Shown piece by piece: positions 1-10,413 of a stretch of DNA of 64,000 nt; position 1 is the stretch's first letter; every line of letters begins with the position of its first letter. Both the position numbers and the translations under genes were made by a program. A model generated the notes under the pieces. It was not told where the DNA came from. It searched no databases and saw only the letters and a list, made by a program, of their open reading frames with translations. Source of the DNA: Microdochium bolleyi (lineage: Eukaryota > Ascomycota > Sordariomycetes > Xylariales > Microdochiaceae); NCBI GenBank assembly GCA_001566295.1, contig KQ964245.1, forward strand, positions 2,361,524-2,425,523. Direction: 5' to 3'.

Positions 1-1
1 C

Positions 2-379
2 AACGTCACAGACCTCAGCACGCACGCCCTGTGGATGCTGCGCGACGCGCTCGAGCAGGAGCTCGAGGCGGGCAGCAAGGAGGCGAACCGCGAGGTCCTC
101 ACCGCGACCGTGTGGATCGAGTACGCCGGCCCGCTGCTGTTTGAGAAGGTCCTGTGGAACCCGAACCCGACCCTCGGCGACGAGGACAAGAGGATGCTGA
201 AGGCGGGACCGCTGTACAAGGGCGGCCCGGGCCTGAGCTCGGACCGCTGGCTGTTCTGGATGAAGAGGTTCGAGGAGGTGGCGGGCAAGGCAGTGGACGG
301 TGAGGCCAAGGCTGCGGCGCTGCGGACGGCGAAGCTGATGGAGGTCTGGGCTGAGACGCGGATGAAGCTGCCGCAGTAG
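2..379 (+). CDS. DUF3632-family protein, C-terminal part (5' end outside window)
   Basis: The reading frame is open from the left edge (frame starting at base 2) to a TAG at 377-379, giving the last 125 residues of a longer protein. The pattern of an aromatic stretch (WIEYAGPLLFE), a Gly-rich turn (YKGGPGLSSDRW) and WLFWMKRFEEVA near the end is what I know from fungal DUF3632 proteins, a Pezizomycotina-specific family of unknown function. No signal peptide or membrane segment is visible in this part. No splice site is needed within the visible segment. The family call is from remembered pattern only. The coding direction is secure from frame length and composition. Confidence 0.65.
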   Translation, partial: NVTDLSTHALWMLRDALEQELEAGSKEANREVLTATVWIEYAGPLLFEKVLWNPNPTLGDEDKRMLKAGPLYKGGPGLSSDRWLFWMKRFEEVAGKAVDGEAKAAALRTAKLMEVWAETRMKLPQ

Positions 380-891
380 ATTCTGAAGAACATGACGAAG
401 ACACTACCTATACTCAACGCTCAGTAACGTGAAGCATGCCTGCCATGTATGTGCCGTGAAGAGCGGTAACAGCTCGTCTCATCTGCGAGCACACCAACAC
501 AATTCCTGCTCTCTTGACACGGATACCTTGTGAATTGTGATCCGCTAGGTGACTCCTTTGTGCACATATCGAAGTTTCAAAACCGACTCTGACCACGGCG
601 TACCCTGCGCGACGTTATGGGAGAGACACAAATCACATGGGGAAAGAGCCCTTATGCATCACATGAATCAGGGGCAAGAGGTGGAAGTGAGTTCGATTTG
701 CCTGGGACTAGTTGTAAAACGCTATGTTGGACAACAATGCGGATACAACTAAACCCTTCTTTTTTTTCAACCACTTTCCCTCTATTGGTCCAGAACGTCT
801 ACAACCCTCTCCAGAATCCTGGGATGTATTTCCATATAAAGGCTTCCACATTCTCGGTCACAACTTGTTTTGCTTCTTTGTCTCGAGTGCT
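380..891. other. Intergenic, convergent 3' flanks
   Basis: This stretch lies between the 3' end of the DUF3632 fragment and the 3' end of the aldose 1-epimerase. It is comparatively A/T-rich, with a T9 run near 759-767. I see no gene in it. Confidence 0.6.
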
Positions 892-2311
892 TTAAGCACG
901 GCTGAACTTCCACGAGGCGTTCCAGGTGTACTTCTCACCGGGACCGGTGAGCTGGGCCTCCTTGCGACCCCACTCAGGGCTGTTGTGTGAAAAGGGTTCC
1001 GGTCAGTATATTCCCATGCAACGAGGCTGCCTCTTGGGGCGGGAGGGGGGTGGGGAGAACCTACTGGTTGATGCCGTCGACATAGTCGTGGGGCTCGATG
1101 GCGATGCACGAGGAGCGGGTGACGTTGGCGCGGCCCGCGGCGGGGATGCCCTGGGTGGACTTGAGCTTGTTGTCGGTGCCCGAGAACCAGTTGCAGCTGT
1201 AGGCCTGGACGCCGAGCTGGTCCGTCTTGAGCTCGGCCTTGATGCCGCTGAACTGGGAGGCGAGGGTCACGACGACGGCGTCCTTGGGGGCCTTGTCGAT
1301 GAGCCAGTAGCCTGTGACAGAAAGACACGGTGAGTTTTAGTATGAAGAGCGCTTCAGGGGCAGGAGATGGAGAGGGGGCATGGCGTACCGTTGTAGCCCT
1401 CGCACTGGCCGCCGGCGCCGCAGTTGCCGGGGAACTCGGGGCTGCCGCTGGCGTGGCCGATCTGGATGCCGCGCTTGCTGGCGAAGTCGTTGATGGAGCC
1501 GGGCTTGGCGGTGGCGATCTCGCCCGTGGGGACGGCGTCGTCGCCCGCGACGAGGTAGCGGCTCGAGTAGGGCATGTACAGGGTGTGGTTCCAGATCTTG
1601 TCGGTGACGGGGTTGCGGTACGCGTCGAGGTTGAAGTAGGTGTGCTGGGTGAGCATGAGGGGCGTCTTGGCCTCGGGCGACTTGGCCGACATCTCAATCT
1701 TCCAGGTGCTGTCGCGGACGCTGTACTTGACCTCGGCCTTGACGTCGCCGATCATGCCGAGGGACGAGTTGGAGGCGTCGAGGATGGCAAAGGTGATGGA
1801 GTCGCGCGTGTGCTCCTTGATGTTCCAGTTGCGGAACGACCAGTTGTTGGTGCCGCTGTGGAGAGTGTTGTTGCCGTCGTTCTTCTGAGTGTAGAACGTC
1901 TTGGGGCCGATCGTGTACTTGGCGTTGCCGATACGGTTCACGTAGCGGCCGGGGATGGCGTTGTACACGGGGTGGGAGGGGTCGACGGCTGGCGGGTGGG
2001 AAATCATGTGTAAGTCTCTATTGTCGGTATCCTGGACGAGTTGTAGGGTACTCACGGTAGTAGTCGGCGTCATCGTAGCCGAGGACGACATCGACATCCT
2101 TGCCGTTCTTGTCCTTGACGAACAGGTTGGTCAAGGTGGCACCGTAGGGGATGAACTATGACCGGTCTGTCAGTCACTCGGTACAAGAACTCGTCTGCTC
2201 TGATACACGCACCTGAGCCTTGATACCGTTGCCCTCGATGGTGTACTTCTTGCCGGCAGCGGCAACAGAGGTGACAGATGCCAACAGGCACGAAACAATC
2301 GAAGCCTTCAT
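892..2311 (-). CDS. Secreted aldose 1-epimerase (galactose mutarotase)
   Basis: Five exons on the minus strand: 2311-2213, 2155-2056, 1988-1389, 1311-1065 and 979-892 (stop TAA), 377 residues. All joins keep frame. The enzyme interconverts alpha and beta anomers of aldohexoses such as galactose. Family landmarks are present: GRYVNRI (about 81-87), NTLHSG with His110, the catalytic-type His182 in TQHTYFNL, and the catalytic-type Glu339 in IAIEPHDY, followed by the C-terminal PEWG and GPGEKYTW blocks. The start at 2311 gives a signal peptide (MKASIVSCLLASVTSVAAAG), so the protein is probably extracellular, unlike cytosolic GalM. This fits the secreted mutarotases common in plant-associated fungi. 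It stands alone, with no Leloir-pathway genes beside it. The last intron (1064-980) is needed, because reading through it stops directly after GIN. Confidence 0.92.
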
Positions 2312-5300
2312 CTTGGAGTCTTGGAAATCACTCTGAACAGTGTTGATCCTAGGCGTGGCCAAGCAAGAGTCAAGAAAGTCCACTTCTCGGGGTCTCACCG
2401 GCTCTTCTTATATGGATCTCACGTTGAGCATGTTTATTGTTTTGTTTGCCCCGCCGAATGTCATCCAAGGACTCTTGGGGAGTCATGTCAGCGCAACCCT
2501 CCATCAGACCGTGCTGACTGACCGTGGGAAATTCATTTAGAGCAGCTGCAGGCACAAGGCTTGGATGGCCCGGCTCATTGGCTCCCCTCCCCGGGGCACC
2601 CGCAACACCTTCTCCCTCACCGGCTCAATGTGTGATTCTTGCGGAACGAAGCGAGCCGCTTAGCAATGACCCCTGCAGATCGGACCCAGCTACAATATAA
2701 GGACGAGCCCTCTGGATCGCGCGAGCTGGAGCAAGACAGAAAGCGGGCAAACGCCCCTGCCTCTTCTTGCCAGGCACCAGACATCCGGAAGTGCCGGATT
2801 GGCTGGAACTATAGTTTATCGTTTCTTTACGAGCGGGAAACAAATCAGGACGAGGCGAGCTGATAATATATGTTTCCACTGCACCGTTTAGGAATGATTG
2901 TCCAATCGGCCTCTGCGGGGATCCCTGGATGGTGGAGAGCTTGGAGAGCTTGGCGGGCATTCTTCGACATGGGGTCCAACGTCAGCAACCACTCTGACTT
3001 ACATGTGTCCAGACCAAGCACGCCTTTGCGCGCTGAAGAACAAGCTCCCGGCTAGGGCTCTCGATGGGCGAGGACCCTCTTCCCCAGCGTCGCATCGGAA
3101 GGCTCGAACCCCACAGTCCAGCTTCCGGGAGTGCGGGTTGCGGGCCGTCTGGTCGAGAAACAGGGCAGACAGGAACGTGGCGTCGGGCCCGATGCTCGCT
3201 CGTCCGAAGGATCGTGTTGCGCCGGCACGGCGAGCCGTCTGATATGTGTCGGCTAATAAGCTTAATGCTGAGGTCCTAGAATCAGCAGCCCTGCATTTCA
3301 GCTGGAAGCGTTGGATCTCCGTGAGACTCCGCCTTTGATGTTGAGCTGGACAGATAGAAGAGCATGTCGGAGGAAGGAGGGAAATCCTGGCAAACTTTGA
3401 GCTTGTCGGTCCCATTTGCTCATATAAGGCACTGCGAGCTCTCCGAAACTGCGGTGATCCCTTTTGACGGCTCGAAAAGGCTCGTCTGCGATTCGGCCCT
3501 CCATAGGACCACTCCGGCTCAAAGGTCTTGTGGTGAATTATTTACGGCTTGCCTCTGGCACCCTTGACGCACACATGCAGGTGGCCCGCAGGTCCAGAAG
3601 TCCGAGGTCGCCGGCTGCGGGCTAGCCATCTAACGCTTACTTCGTAGAGCACGGCCCGCATGGAGATCTTACCGGCAGGATCTCGTGCATGGCGACCCGC
3701 GTCGAGGGTATGTGGGCGCTGGGAAGTGTCCTGGCCATCACCCTGCGCGACGGTGCTGGCATGGGATACAGGAGCACGGCGGCAGCAGGACCTCCAGGCA
3801 CGACTTGGGAGCGGTAACGAAGATGGGTCAGGACCGCCCACATAACAGTCCTCGGTAACGTGTTCTACATCATGGCGAGCCAGAAGACGGACGAAGCGAC
3901 TGTGCGGGGGCTCGAGAAGCTCATTGTTGACGCGTTGGTGGAGTTCCAGAGTTCCCAGAGGTCCCAGAGGTCTAAGAGGATCACCAAGCATAAGCCCTGC
4001 GGAACTAATAGGACTCAAGTGTCTAGTTATGACGAGCCAGACATCCTGGAGCATAATGTCTAGCCTTTGATAACCTAGATAGTTCAAGAAAAGTGGAATG
4101 GACTCCAGAGTGGGCGCCGCGTAGATGCAATAAGGGTTCCTGAACAGATTGACTCAAGACCGGTAGATCACATAGATGTCGTGGGCATTCAGTCAATCCA
4201 AGTCGCTCTCAGAGGCCTGCTTAGCTGATCAGACGTCAGATATTTTGAACTTGACTGAGACTTGACTTGACCCCCACCAAACTCAATAAGTACTTGAGGT
4301 ACTATCTCCACAGACTTGTGCTTGACTGCGTCTCACCTCAACCTATACTTCAGCATGTTATTCCCACTGCAGACAATTCCGCGCCTTGAAACGTGCCACA
4401 ACAGCACACGTGGGAAAGTTCCCGCATGAGCGGGCACAACAACCGTCTGCGTTTCACCGGAGTCTTGAACACCGCGCATGAGACACGTGCGCGGGTCTCT
4501 ATCGCAGGTAAGCAAACAAAGACTTCAACGTCGATGTCTTCTTTGCCCTGCCCAAAAGAACAGCCACGTGCGAAAACACGCATGGAGGTTGTGTCGGCGT
4601 GTTAATCATGCCGACGGCCGAAACACTGTTCGTGCCAGGTATGTCGGTGTCGTGAGAACCGCTCGAGATCCTGGGCATGTTGGAATAACTGGGAGCTGTA
4701 GTCATGGTGACCGGAGACAGAGAGGCAGACAAAATAAGTCCTCAGCGCGAGGCGACGTGGCCACCGCCTTCGGCACAGACATGGTCAACGATCACCACAT
4801 CTCCTCGAATGGAAGCCGTTGACATCATTCTCGGCCCTTTGCGCACACAGGTCTCGTTCTCCATGATCGAGTTGGCCGTGATTGCGATACACAGTCAGTG
4901 CTTTGGTTCCGCATCACCTAACAACTATGGTCCTTCTGTGAGCTCTGTCCACCACCTTCGGGATGTAGCCCGACGGGTTGTGCGCTTGTGCCAGCTGGCG
5001 ACCAGCCTACTTCACGTGCGTGCCTGGCTGACAGCTCCATGCTCCTCTCCTGTCCAGTCAATCATGCACCCTCAGACAGATGGTCGGTCCTCCGCACAGT
5101 TGTCCGGGCCCAGGCAGCCTCAACAGCCCGCCCAGAAGCAGCTTGCCCATAATTCTCCGCTTCGAAAGTGTCCAAAAGCAAGAGTGTGCAGGAACCAGGG
5201 AGGGCTGCATTGTTTGCGGGGCCTCCCTCCCTCACGCCAGGCGCGGCGTGTTACAGATTGTCTCCGCCCTTACGTGGAGGGCGGTGCGCCGCAGGCATTC

Positions 5301-6446
5301 GACGACGCCTCCCGCGTTACAGAAAACCCATGCAGCGGACCAGCAGCCCCGAGGCCCCCAAGGATTGAAAGACAGCTCGTCGTCAGACAGTCTGTGCATC
5401 ATTGAACGTGACCGCCTCGAGGGCCATCAGCCTCAACGCCCGCAGGAGCAATCATGCAAACCAGCCACGGACATTGCGATCGCAGCTTGACACCCACGGA
5501 TTCGACAGTGATTGGCAGCCCTAACATCACACTAATAAGAGGTGCCGGCAAGCATGGGGCCCCCGGGGGGGGGGGGGGGGCAGGCCAGGAACGCAACGCA
5601 ACGCGCGCAGCGCTACGTTGTAAGCGCCCTGAGACTGCGCCATCCAGGGGTAACTTCCAGCGGTATTCCTCCGCAAGCTCTCTTTTTCCCATGTGGGCCA
5701 TCGACGTCGGCATCAACGAACCGCAGCTAGCTTCTGCCTTAGCCTCTGTGCGTGGACGATCCTTATGAAATTCCATCTGTTCTTTTGTCGCGACGCCGGA
5801 CCGGACCTGCTCAGGTTGTGCTGCTGTTGTCGCGCGACCGTCGCTGAATCTGTCTCCAGTGCCTGAGAAGATATCTTCACGGGCGTCTTGTCCAAGGTGG
5901 ACAGCAGCAGCCCTTGTCGAAGCAGCATCCCACACGCGCGTCTCACGGCCTTGGCAGTGCGGGCCATACAGAAGACATCAACAACGGCGGCCGCCCGGCA
6001 CAAACGACCCCTGCATCACTGGCACATGCGCTAGGAAAGGCGATGCGGCTCCAGTTTCTGGGCCAGGATCATGTCAGGGGGAGTGCCAGTCGGGACGCCA
6101 GGAACCGACCGCAATCGTCCCTTGACGTGGCATGGCGTGGGTACGCAGTAGATCCCGCTGTTGGTTGCGATTTCCATTTTCCTTGCCTTGACGTCCGTGG
6201 TTGTCCGTTGATGCTTGTTGTCTGGCGATCTCTCTTTTGCCTTCTTTCCCTTCTCGTCGTCGATCATCCAAGCTGGCTGGGCTGGCGGACATACCATTTC
6301 CTCGACTCTTCCATCCGGTACTCAATAGAGGATATGATGCGGTGATTTATTCTTTACCAGTCACTCTTTTTACAACACAACCTGGGAGCTCGCTGGTCGG
6401 TGTCTGAGGCGGATCATACGACGATAGAATCAAGCCAAACAGCAGT
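2312..6446. other. 4.1 kb gene-poor interval
   Basis: This is the shared upstream region of two divergently transcribed secreted-enzyme genes. Several frames of 60-230 codons stay open, but their products are Arg/Ser/Pro-rich and lack domains or splice-compatible partners, as expected by chance in GC-rich DNA. A G16 tract lies at 5565-5580. I see no transposon ends or RNA gene. Confidence 0.5.
5565..5580. repeat. G16 homopolymer tract
   Basis: Sixteen consecutive G residues follow directly on GGGGCCCCC, so this spot can form both a strong hairpin and a G-quadruplex-like structure. Such runs are also common assembly errors, so the exact length is uncertain. Confidence 0.8.
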
Positions 6447-8777
6447 ATGAAGCTCCTCTACGTCACATCGGTCCTCGCCGGCCTCGCCGCGGCAGCGCCG
6501 CCGCCGCTGCAGTCTCGACAACAACCCGCCTCCACGGCTTGCGGCCGCATCGCCTCCAGCAAACAGCAGAGAGTCCCAACGTCACTAGCACTTGAGTGCC
6601 TGCGGTCCGTTCCGATCAAGAAGGAGCCCGCCAAGAAGCTCGTGACGAGCCTGCGGTCCTACGCCTCATGGCAGAGCACTCTGGCCTGGCTGAAGGATCC
6701 ACCAAAGACATACCTGTTCGCAGCAGTCGACATATTGGGCAGGCTCGACGAGATCGCAACCGCGGTCGACAAGGATGGATACACAAACGAGTACGACTTC
6801 CAGCTCGACCTGTACAAACTTGTTCTTTCAGCCCACGACGGGCACTTCACGTTCGCTGGCGACATTTTCCGACCTTTCAACTTTCAAAACGACTTGGCGG
6901 CCCGGATCATCTCTGTGTCTCGGGACGGCGTGGAGCCGCCACGCTTGTATCCTTATGGTGAGTTGCTCGCGTACTTGTGTCGATATAACGTGCAGTGCTG
7001 ACCGAAGTGGTGTTGTAGCTGCGGCTAGTGCCAGCACGATCGCCGATCAGGCGTTCATAACAGAGATCAACGGTGTCAATGCCACCGACTTCATCCTGAG
7101 ACAGAACGCAGATTTTAGCAGCTACCAGGACCCGGACGCGCAGTGGAACTCGATGTTCCCGACTCTGACGAAGCCACACTCGTACCTGACAGTGGCATCT
7201 TCATTGGTGTACCAGGGCGACAATGTGACCTTGACGTACTCGAACGGGACGAAGCAGACCGAGCAGAGCTACGCAGCTCTGTACGCAGACTTGAGCAACA
7301 TTAAAAACGGCGAGGACTTCTACAACAAGTTCTGCAGTGGCACGTCCTCTGCGAGCTCGATGCGGATAGCCCAGCCAGCGGAGGAGGGATTGGCGAAGCG
7401 GCAGACACCTGGGTTCCCTACCACCGTGGTTGCCGATGCTGGAGGCACAATTTCGGGGTACTTCCTCTCCGGTAAAGGCTATGATGATGCAGCTGTGCTT
7501 GCTGTGAAGGCATTTTCGTCGAGTGGGACGCAACCGGTCAAGTACCTGAACGACTTTCAGAATACGACGGCAACTTTCCTGGAGAAATGCCGCGCGGCAG
7601 GAAAGAAGCGGCTAATCATCGATCTGTCGGCCAATGGCGGCGGCTATGTCGTGGCTGGCTACGAGCTTTTCGCTCAGGTATGTCTTGTTTTTGTATATGC
7701 TGTGCGCCATGTCCGTTTCTAATGGTGTTTTAGATCTTCCCTGAGCTGAAGCAGTTCGGAGCGACAAACATTCGCCGGTCAGAGAGCTTCGTCACAATCG
7801 CGAAGATCGTCGGCGATCTTTCACCATCATTCCAACCAAAATCTCTCGAGCAGCAGAACTCGGTGGTGACACTTTCCCAAAGCACAATTCTTACAAACTT
7901 GGTTCCGGGTGGCGTGCAGAAGCCTGATGGCGAGCAGTTTGCGACGGTCGACGATATCCTGGCGCCTGTGACTCTCCGCGGAGACCAGTTCACCGCGTAT
8001 CAGAACACACCGCTTGCGCAGACACTGCCCGGGTTCAACCTCACCGGCAGTCCCGGCCACCCCAAGCCTCCGCCTGCAGTCTTCAGCTCTGAGAACGTGC
8101 TGCTCCTGACTGACGGGACGTGTGGCTCGACGTGCACTATTTTTTCCTATCTCATGACAATCCAAGGCAACGTGAAGTCGACGGCAATCGGCGGCCGGCC
8201 GCGGACAGGGCCTATGCAGAGCGTCGGAGGCGTCGAAGGATCGCAGATCTTCCCGCTCGCAGAGATCAAGAAGACTGCCAACGCAGCTATCGGTCTTGTC
8301 GACAGCGCCCGCCAGACAGAGCTCCGCGCTGGGGATCTCGGCGTCCTGGCTGAGGGCTACGCCATCTCACGCTCCACGGATCCTAAGAACCCCGGTGGTG
8401 TAAATGGCAAGAACTCGTTCCTGCCTGGAGACTCGTCGACACCAGCACAGTTCTTGTGGCAGCCAGCCAACTGTCGCTTTTTCTACACTGCGCCGATGCT
8501 GGGAGACGCCAAGCAAGTGTGGCAGCGCGCAGTCGACTCGGCCTGGACTGACCCGGATCGGTTCTGCGTGGCGGGCAGCCGTGTGTCGGTCAACACAACT
8601 GCGAGCATGGTCGACGGTGGGTTCGGTGAAGAGGGCCAGAATCTCCTCACGAATCTGGAGCCGGCAGCGGGAGCGACTGGCAAGCAGGAGGGAGCGGCTG
8701 CCGGTCGCACCGTCGGACGTGGCTCGTGGACAGCCCTGCTGGTGGGCGTGATGACAGCGTTGCTGTCACAATGTTGA
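6447..8777 (+). CDS. Secreted peptidase S41 (CPAF-like) family protein
   Basis: Three exons, 6447-6957, 7019-7677 and 7734-8777, joined in phases 1 and 0, give 737 residues. The N-terminus is a signal peptide (MKLLYVTSVLAGLAAAAPPP). Fungal S41 proteins of this type resemble the chlamydial protease CPAF. The AHDGHF block supplies the expected catalytic-type His133, and LTDGTCGSTCTIFSYLM supplies Ser522 between paired cysteines. LIIDLSANGGGYV (exon 2) is the conserved core strand before the first helix of the protease fold. The C-terminus is hydrophobic after a small-residue stretch (GSWTALLVGVMTALLSQC), typical of a GPI-anchor signal. A dibasic KRQTPG site lies near residue 330, in a Ser-rich linker. 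The UstP peptidase of ustiloxin clusters belongs to this family, but no RiPP precursor or cluster partner is nearby, so a role in wall or matrix protein turnover is more likely. Confidence 0.85.
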
Positions 8778-10077
8778 TACTAGTAATCTTAATGTTAGAC
8801 TGGGATCCTGAATATCTCCAGGACATAGCAACATGTTGCACATATAATAGCATGGAAAGGCAAACATACAGAAGTTGAGCGTACTGCTGTGATATGAACT
8901 GTGCCCCGACAGCTTTATGCTTTCCCACATTCTACTGCGGGCATCAAGATCGAAAGGTGGCGCCTGAGATGGATTGTATCGAACATGTCACATTGTCGCC
9001 GCGATTTGGCGTCGACTTGCGGTCTCTATTGAACGGGCTATCCAGCTACCCGTTTCAGAGGTGCTGCCGTGGAGCGGCTGGCACAGAGGAGGCTATGGCG
9101 ACAGGTTAGACCAGATGTCGGAGTTCGAGCCGGGGCTTGTTGTCGAAATCAGGAGTGGTTCGAGCCCTGGGTTTGCGACGTGTCGAGGAGGAGACACGGA
9201 GATCGTGAGGGACGTGGCAAAAGGAGCAACGTCCTAGGGCAACGAGAGACGGCCACAGACGTCTCGTAGAATAGCACTCCATGCTCTTGTCTATGAGCGT
9301 TGGGAGAGCACCTGACAGGACCTACCTACCCCGACCCCCTCACCAGCAAACGGCCGCTGCGCGCTCGGTGAGCACACGAAGGAGCCTGTGCGGGCAGGTC
9401 GCACCTTCCTGCCCTCCCGTCCCGTCCTGTCCTCCCGTCCTCTCCTGGACACACACCCCCTCCCTCCCAACTCGCAGCATGATCGGCTGGATGAGACGGT
9501 TCAGCCACACGACCAGGCCAAACAATAGGTAGAAGCAGGCCCGAGTCGAGGAGCTGTGTCCAAGTGTGACGGTGAGGTCACTACCCGCAGAGCCTCAATG
9601 CAAAGATTCTCTGTTTCACTGCGTCGCGGGCGGAATGCTTGAGCAAGGTGCAGATTTCAGATCATCACGGGGTAGACGGATCGTGACAGATACACAGAGC
9701 TGTGCTTCTTTGGCGAGAGCCGGCGCACGGAAGGCATCGTAAGCATATGTTGCGTGGTTGGCGGTCAGGCAACGCTGCTGAGCACGTAATATCGTGAGAT
9801 ACACAACTTGGGCGTCATAGGCTTGAGAGAACCATTGAAGAAAAAAAAGAGACACGAGTAGTCACGAGGCAAGCGGAGAGTGTGGTTGTGGTTGATGATC
9901 CATTTTCAATTGTTTTGTGGTGGATTTGGATGCCCATCCGGGTAGTTGGTCAAGAGTGAATCAGGGGGAATGCTAACACTGGCTGATGATATGTATGGAA
10001 ACCATTTCCCGTCCTTCTCCTGCCTTCCCGTATGGGTTGTTTTACTTCATTAATCATTCATTGTCGGCAAACATTGG
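8778..10077. other. Intergenic, convergent
   Basis: This is 3' flanking DNA of the S41 peptidase and of the small membrane-protein gene. A pyrimidine-rich stretch of CCTCCCGTCC-like units lies at about 9405-9450. I see no gene. Confidence 0.5.
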
Positions 10078-10413
10078 CTATGACTTGTTGTTCTGGCCAA
10101 TCTTCTCGAACCGATCAAAGTTGCGCTGTGTCTGGTTGCTGATCTTTGTCGTGATCTTCTCGAGCGGCAGCTTGTCGTCAATCTTCTTGACAGTCTTCTC
10201 GACGTGCGGCGAGGCGCGCTGGGCGACGATGCGCGCGGGCGGGGCGAAGTATGAGATGTTCTTCTCCCACCGCGGCGCCCACTTGGTGGTCTGGTCGGCG
10301 AGGCGCTTCTCGGCGCCGGGCATCATCATGTACAGGGGAGCGAAGCCTGCGACGCCGGCGACGCCAAAGGTGGCGATCTCAGAGGACCGGGCCTTGGGGA
10401 TGCGGATAGGCAT
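10078..10413 (-). CDS. Small single-span membrane protein, probably mitochondrial
   Basis: A single exon of 111 residues runs from the ATG at 10411-10413 to a TAG at 10078-10080. I do not recognise the family. The N-terminus is basic (MPIRIPKAR), followed by one hydrophobic segment (about residues 13-32, ATFGVAGVAGFAPLYMMMPG), then a charged, helix-prone tail with many Lys and Gln (KTVKKIDDKLPLEKITTKI). That layout of a short basic start, one membrane span and a soluble coiled tail is common in small fungal mitochondrial inner-membrane proteins. Coding character is supported by the strong contrast between GC-rich third positions inside the frame and the A/T-rich flanks. A mitochondrial location is inferred. 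The reading frame itself is more certain. Confidence 0.65.
   Translation of the reverse strand: MPIRIPKARSSEIATFGVAGVAGFAPLYMMMPGAEKRLADQTTKWAPRWEKNISYFAPPARIVAQRASPHVEKTVKKIDDKLPLEKITTKISNQTQRNFDRFEKIGQNNKS

Noticed and set aside
1330..2013. 227-codon plus-strand frame opposite the aldose 1-epimerase
   Set aside because: It is Val/Gly/Ala/Asp-rich antisense of a well-supported exon.
4704..5405. 233-codon plus-strand open frame in the first gap
   Set aside because: Composition is random-like (Ser/Pro/Arg), other frames are equally open, and no family feature is visible.
6447..8777. Ustiloxin/RiPP cluster suggested by the S41 (UstP-like) peptidase
   Set aside because: No precursor with repeated core peptides, no UstY-type oxidase and no tyrosinase is found nearby. 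The peptidase family is widespread outside such clusters.
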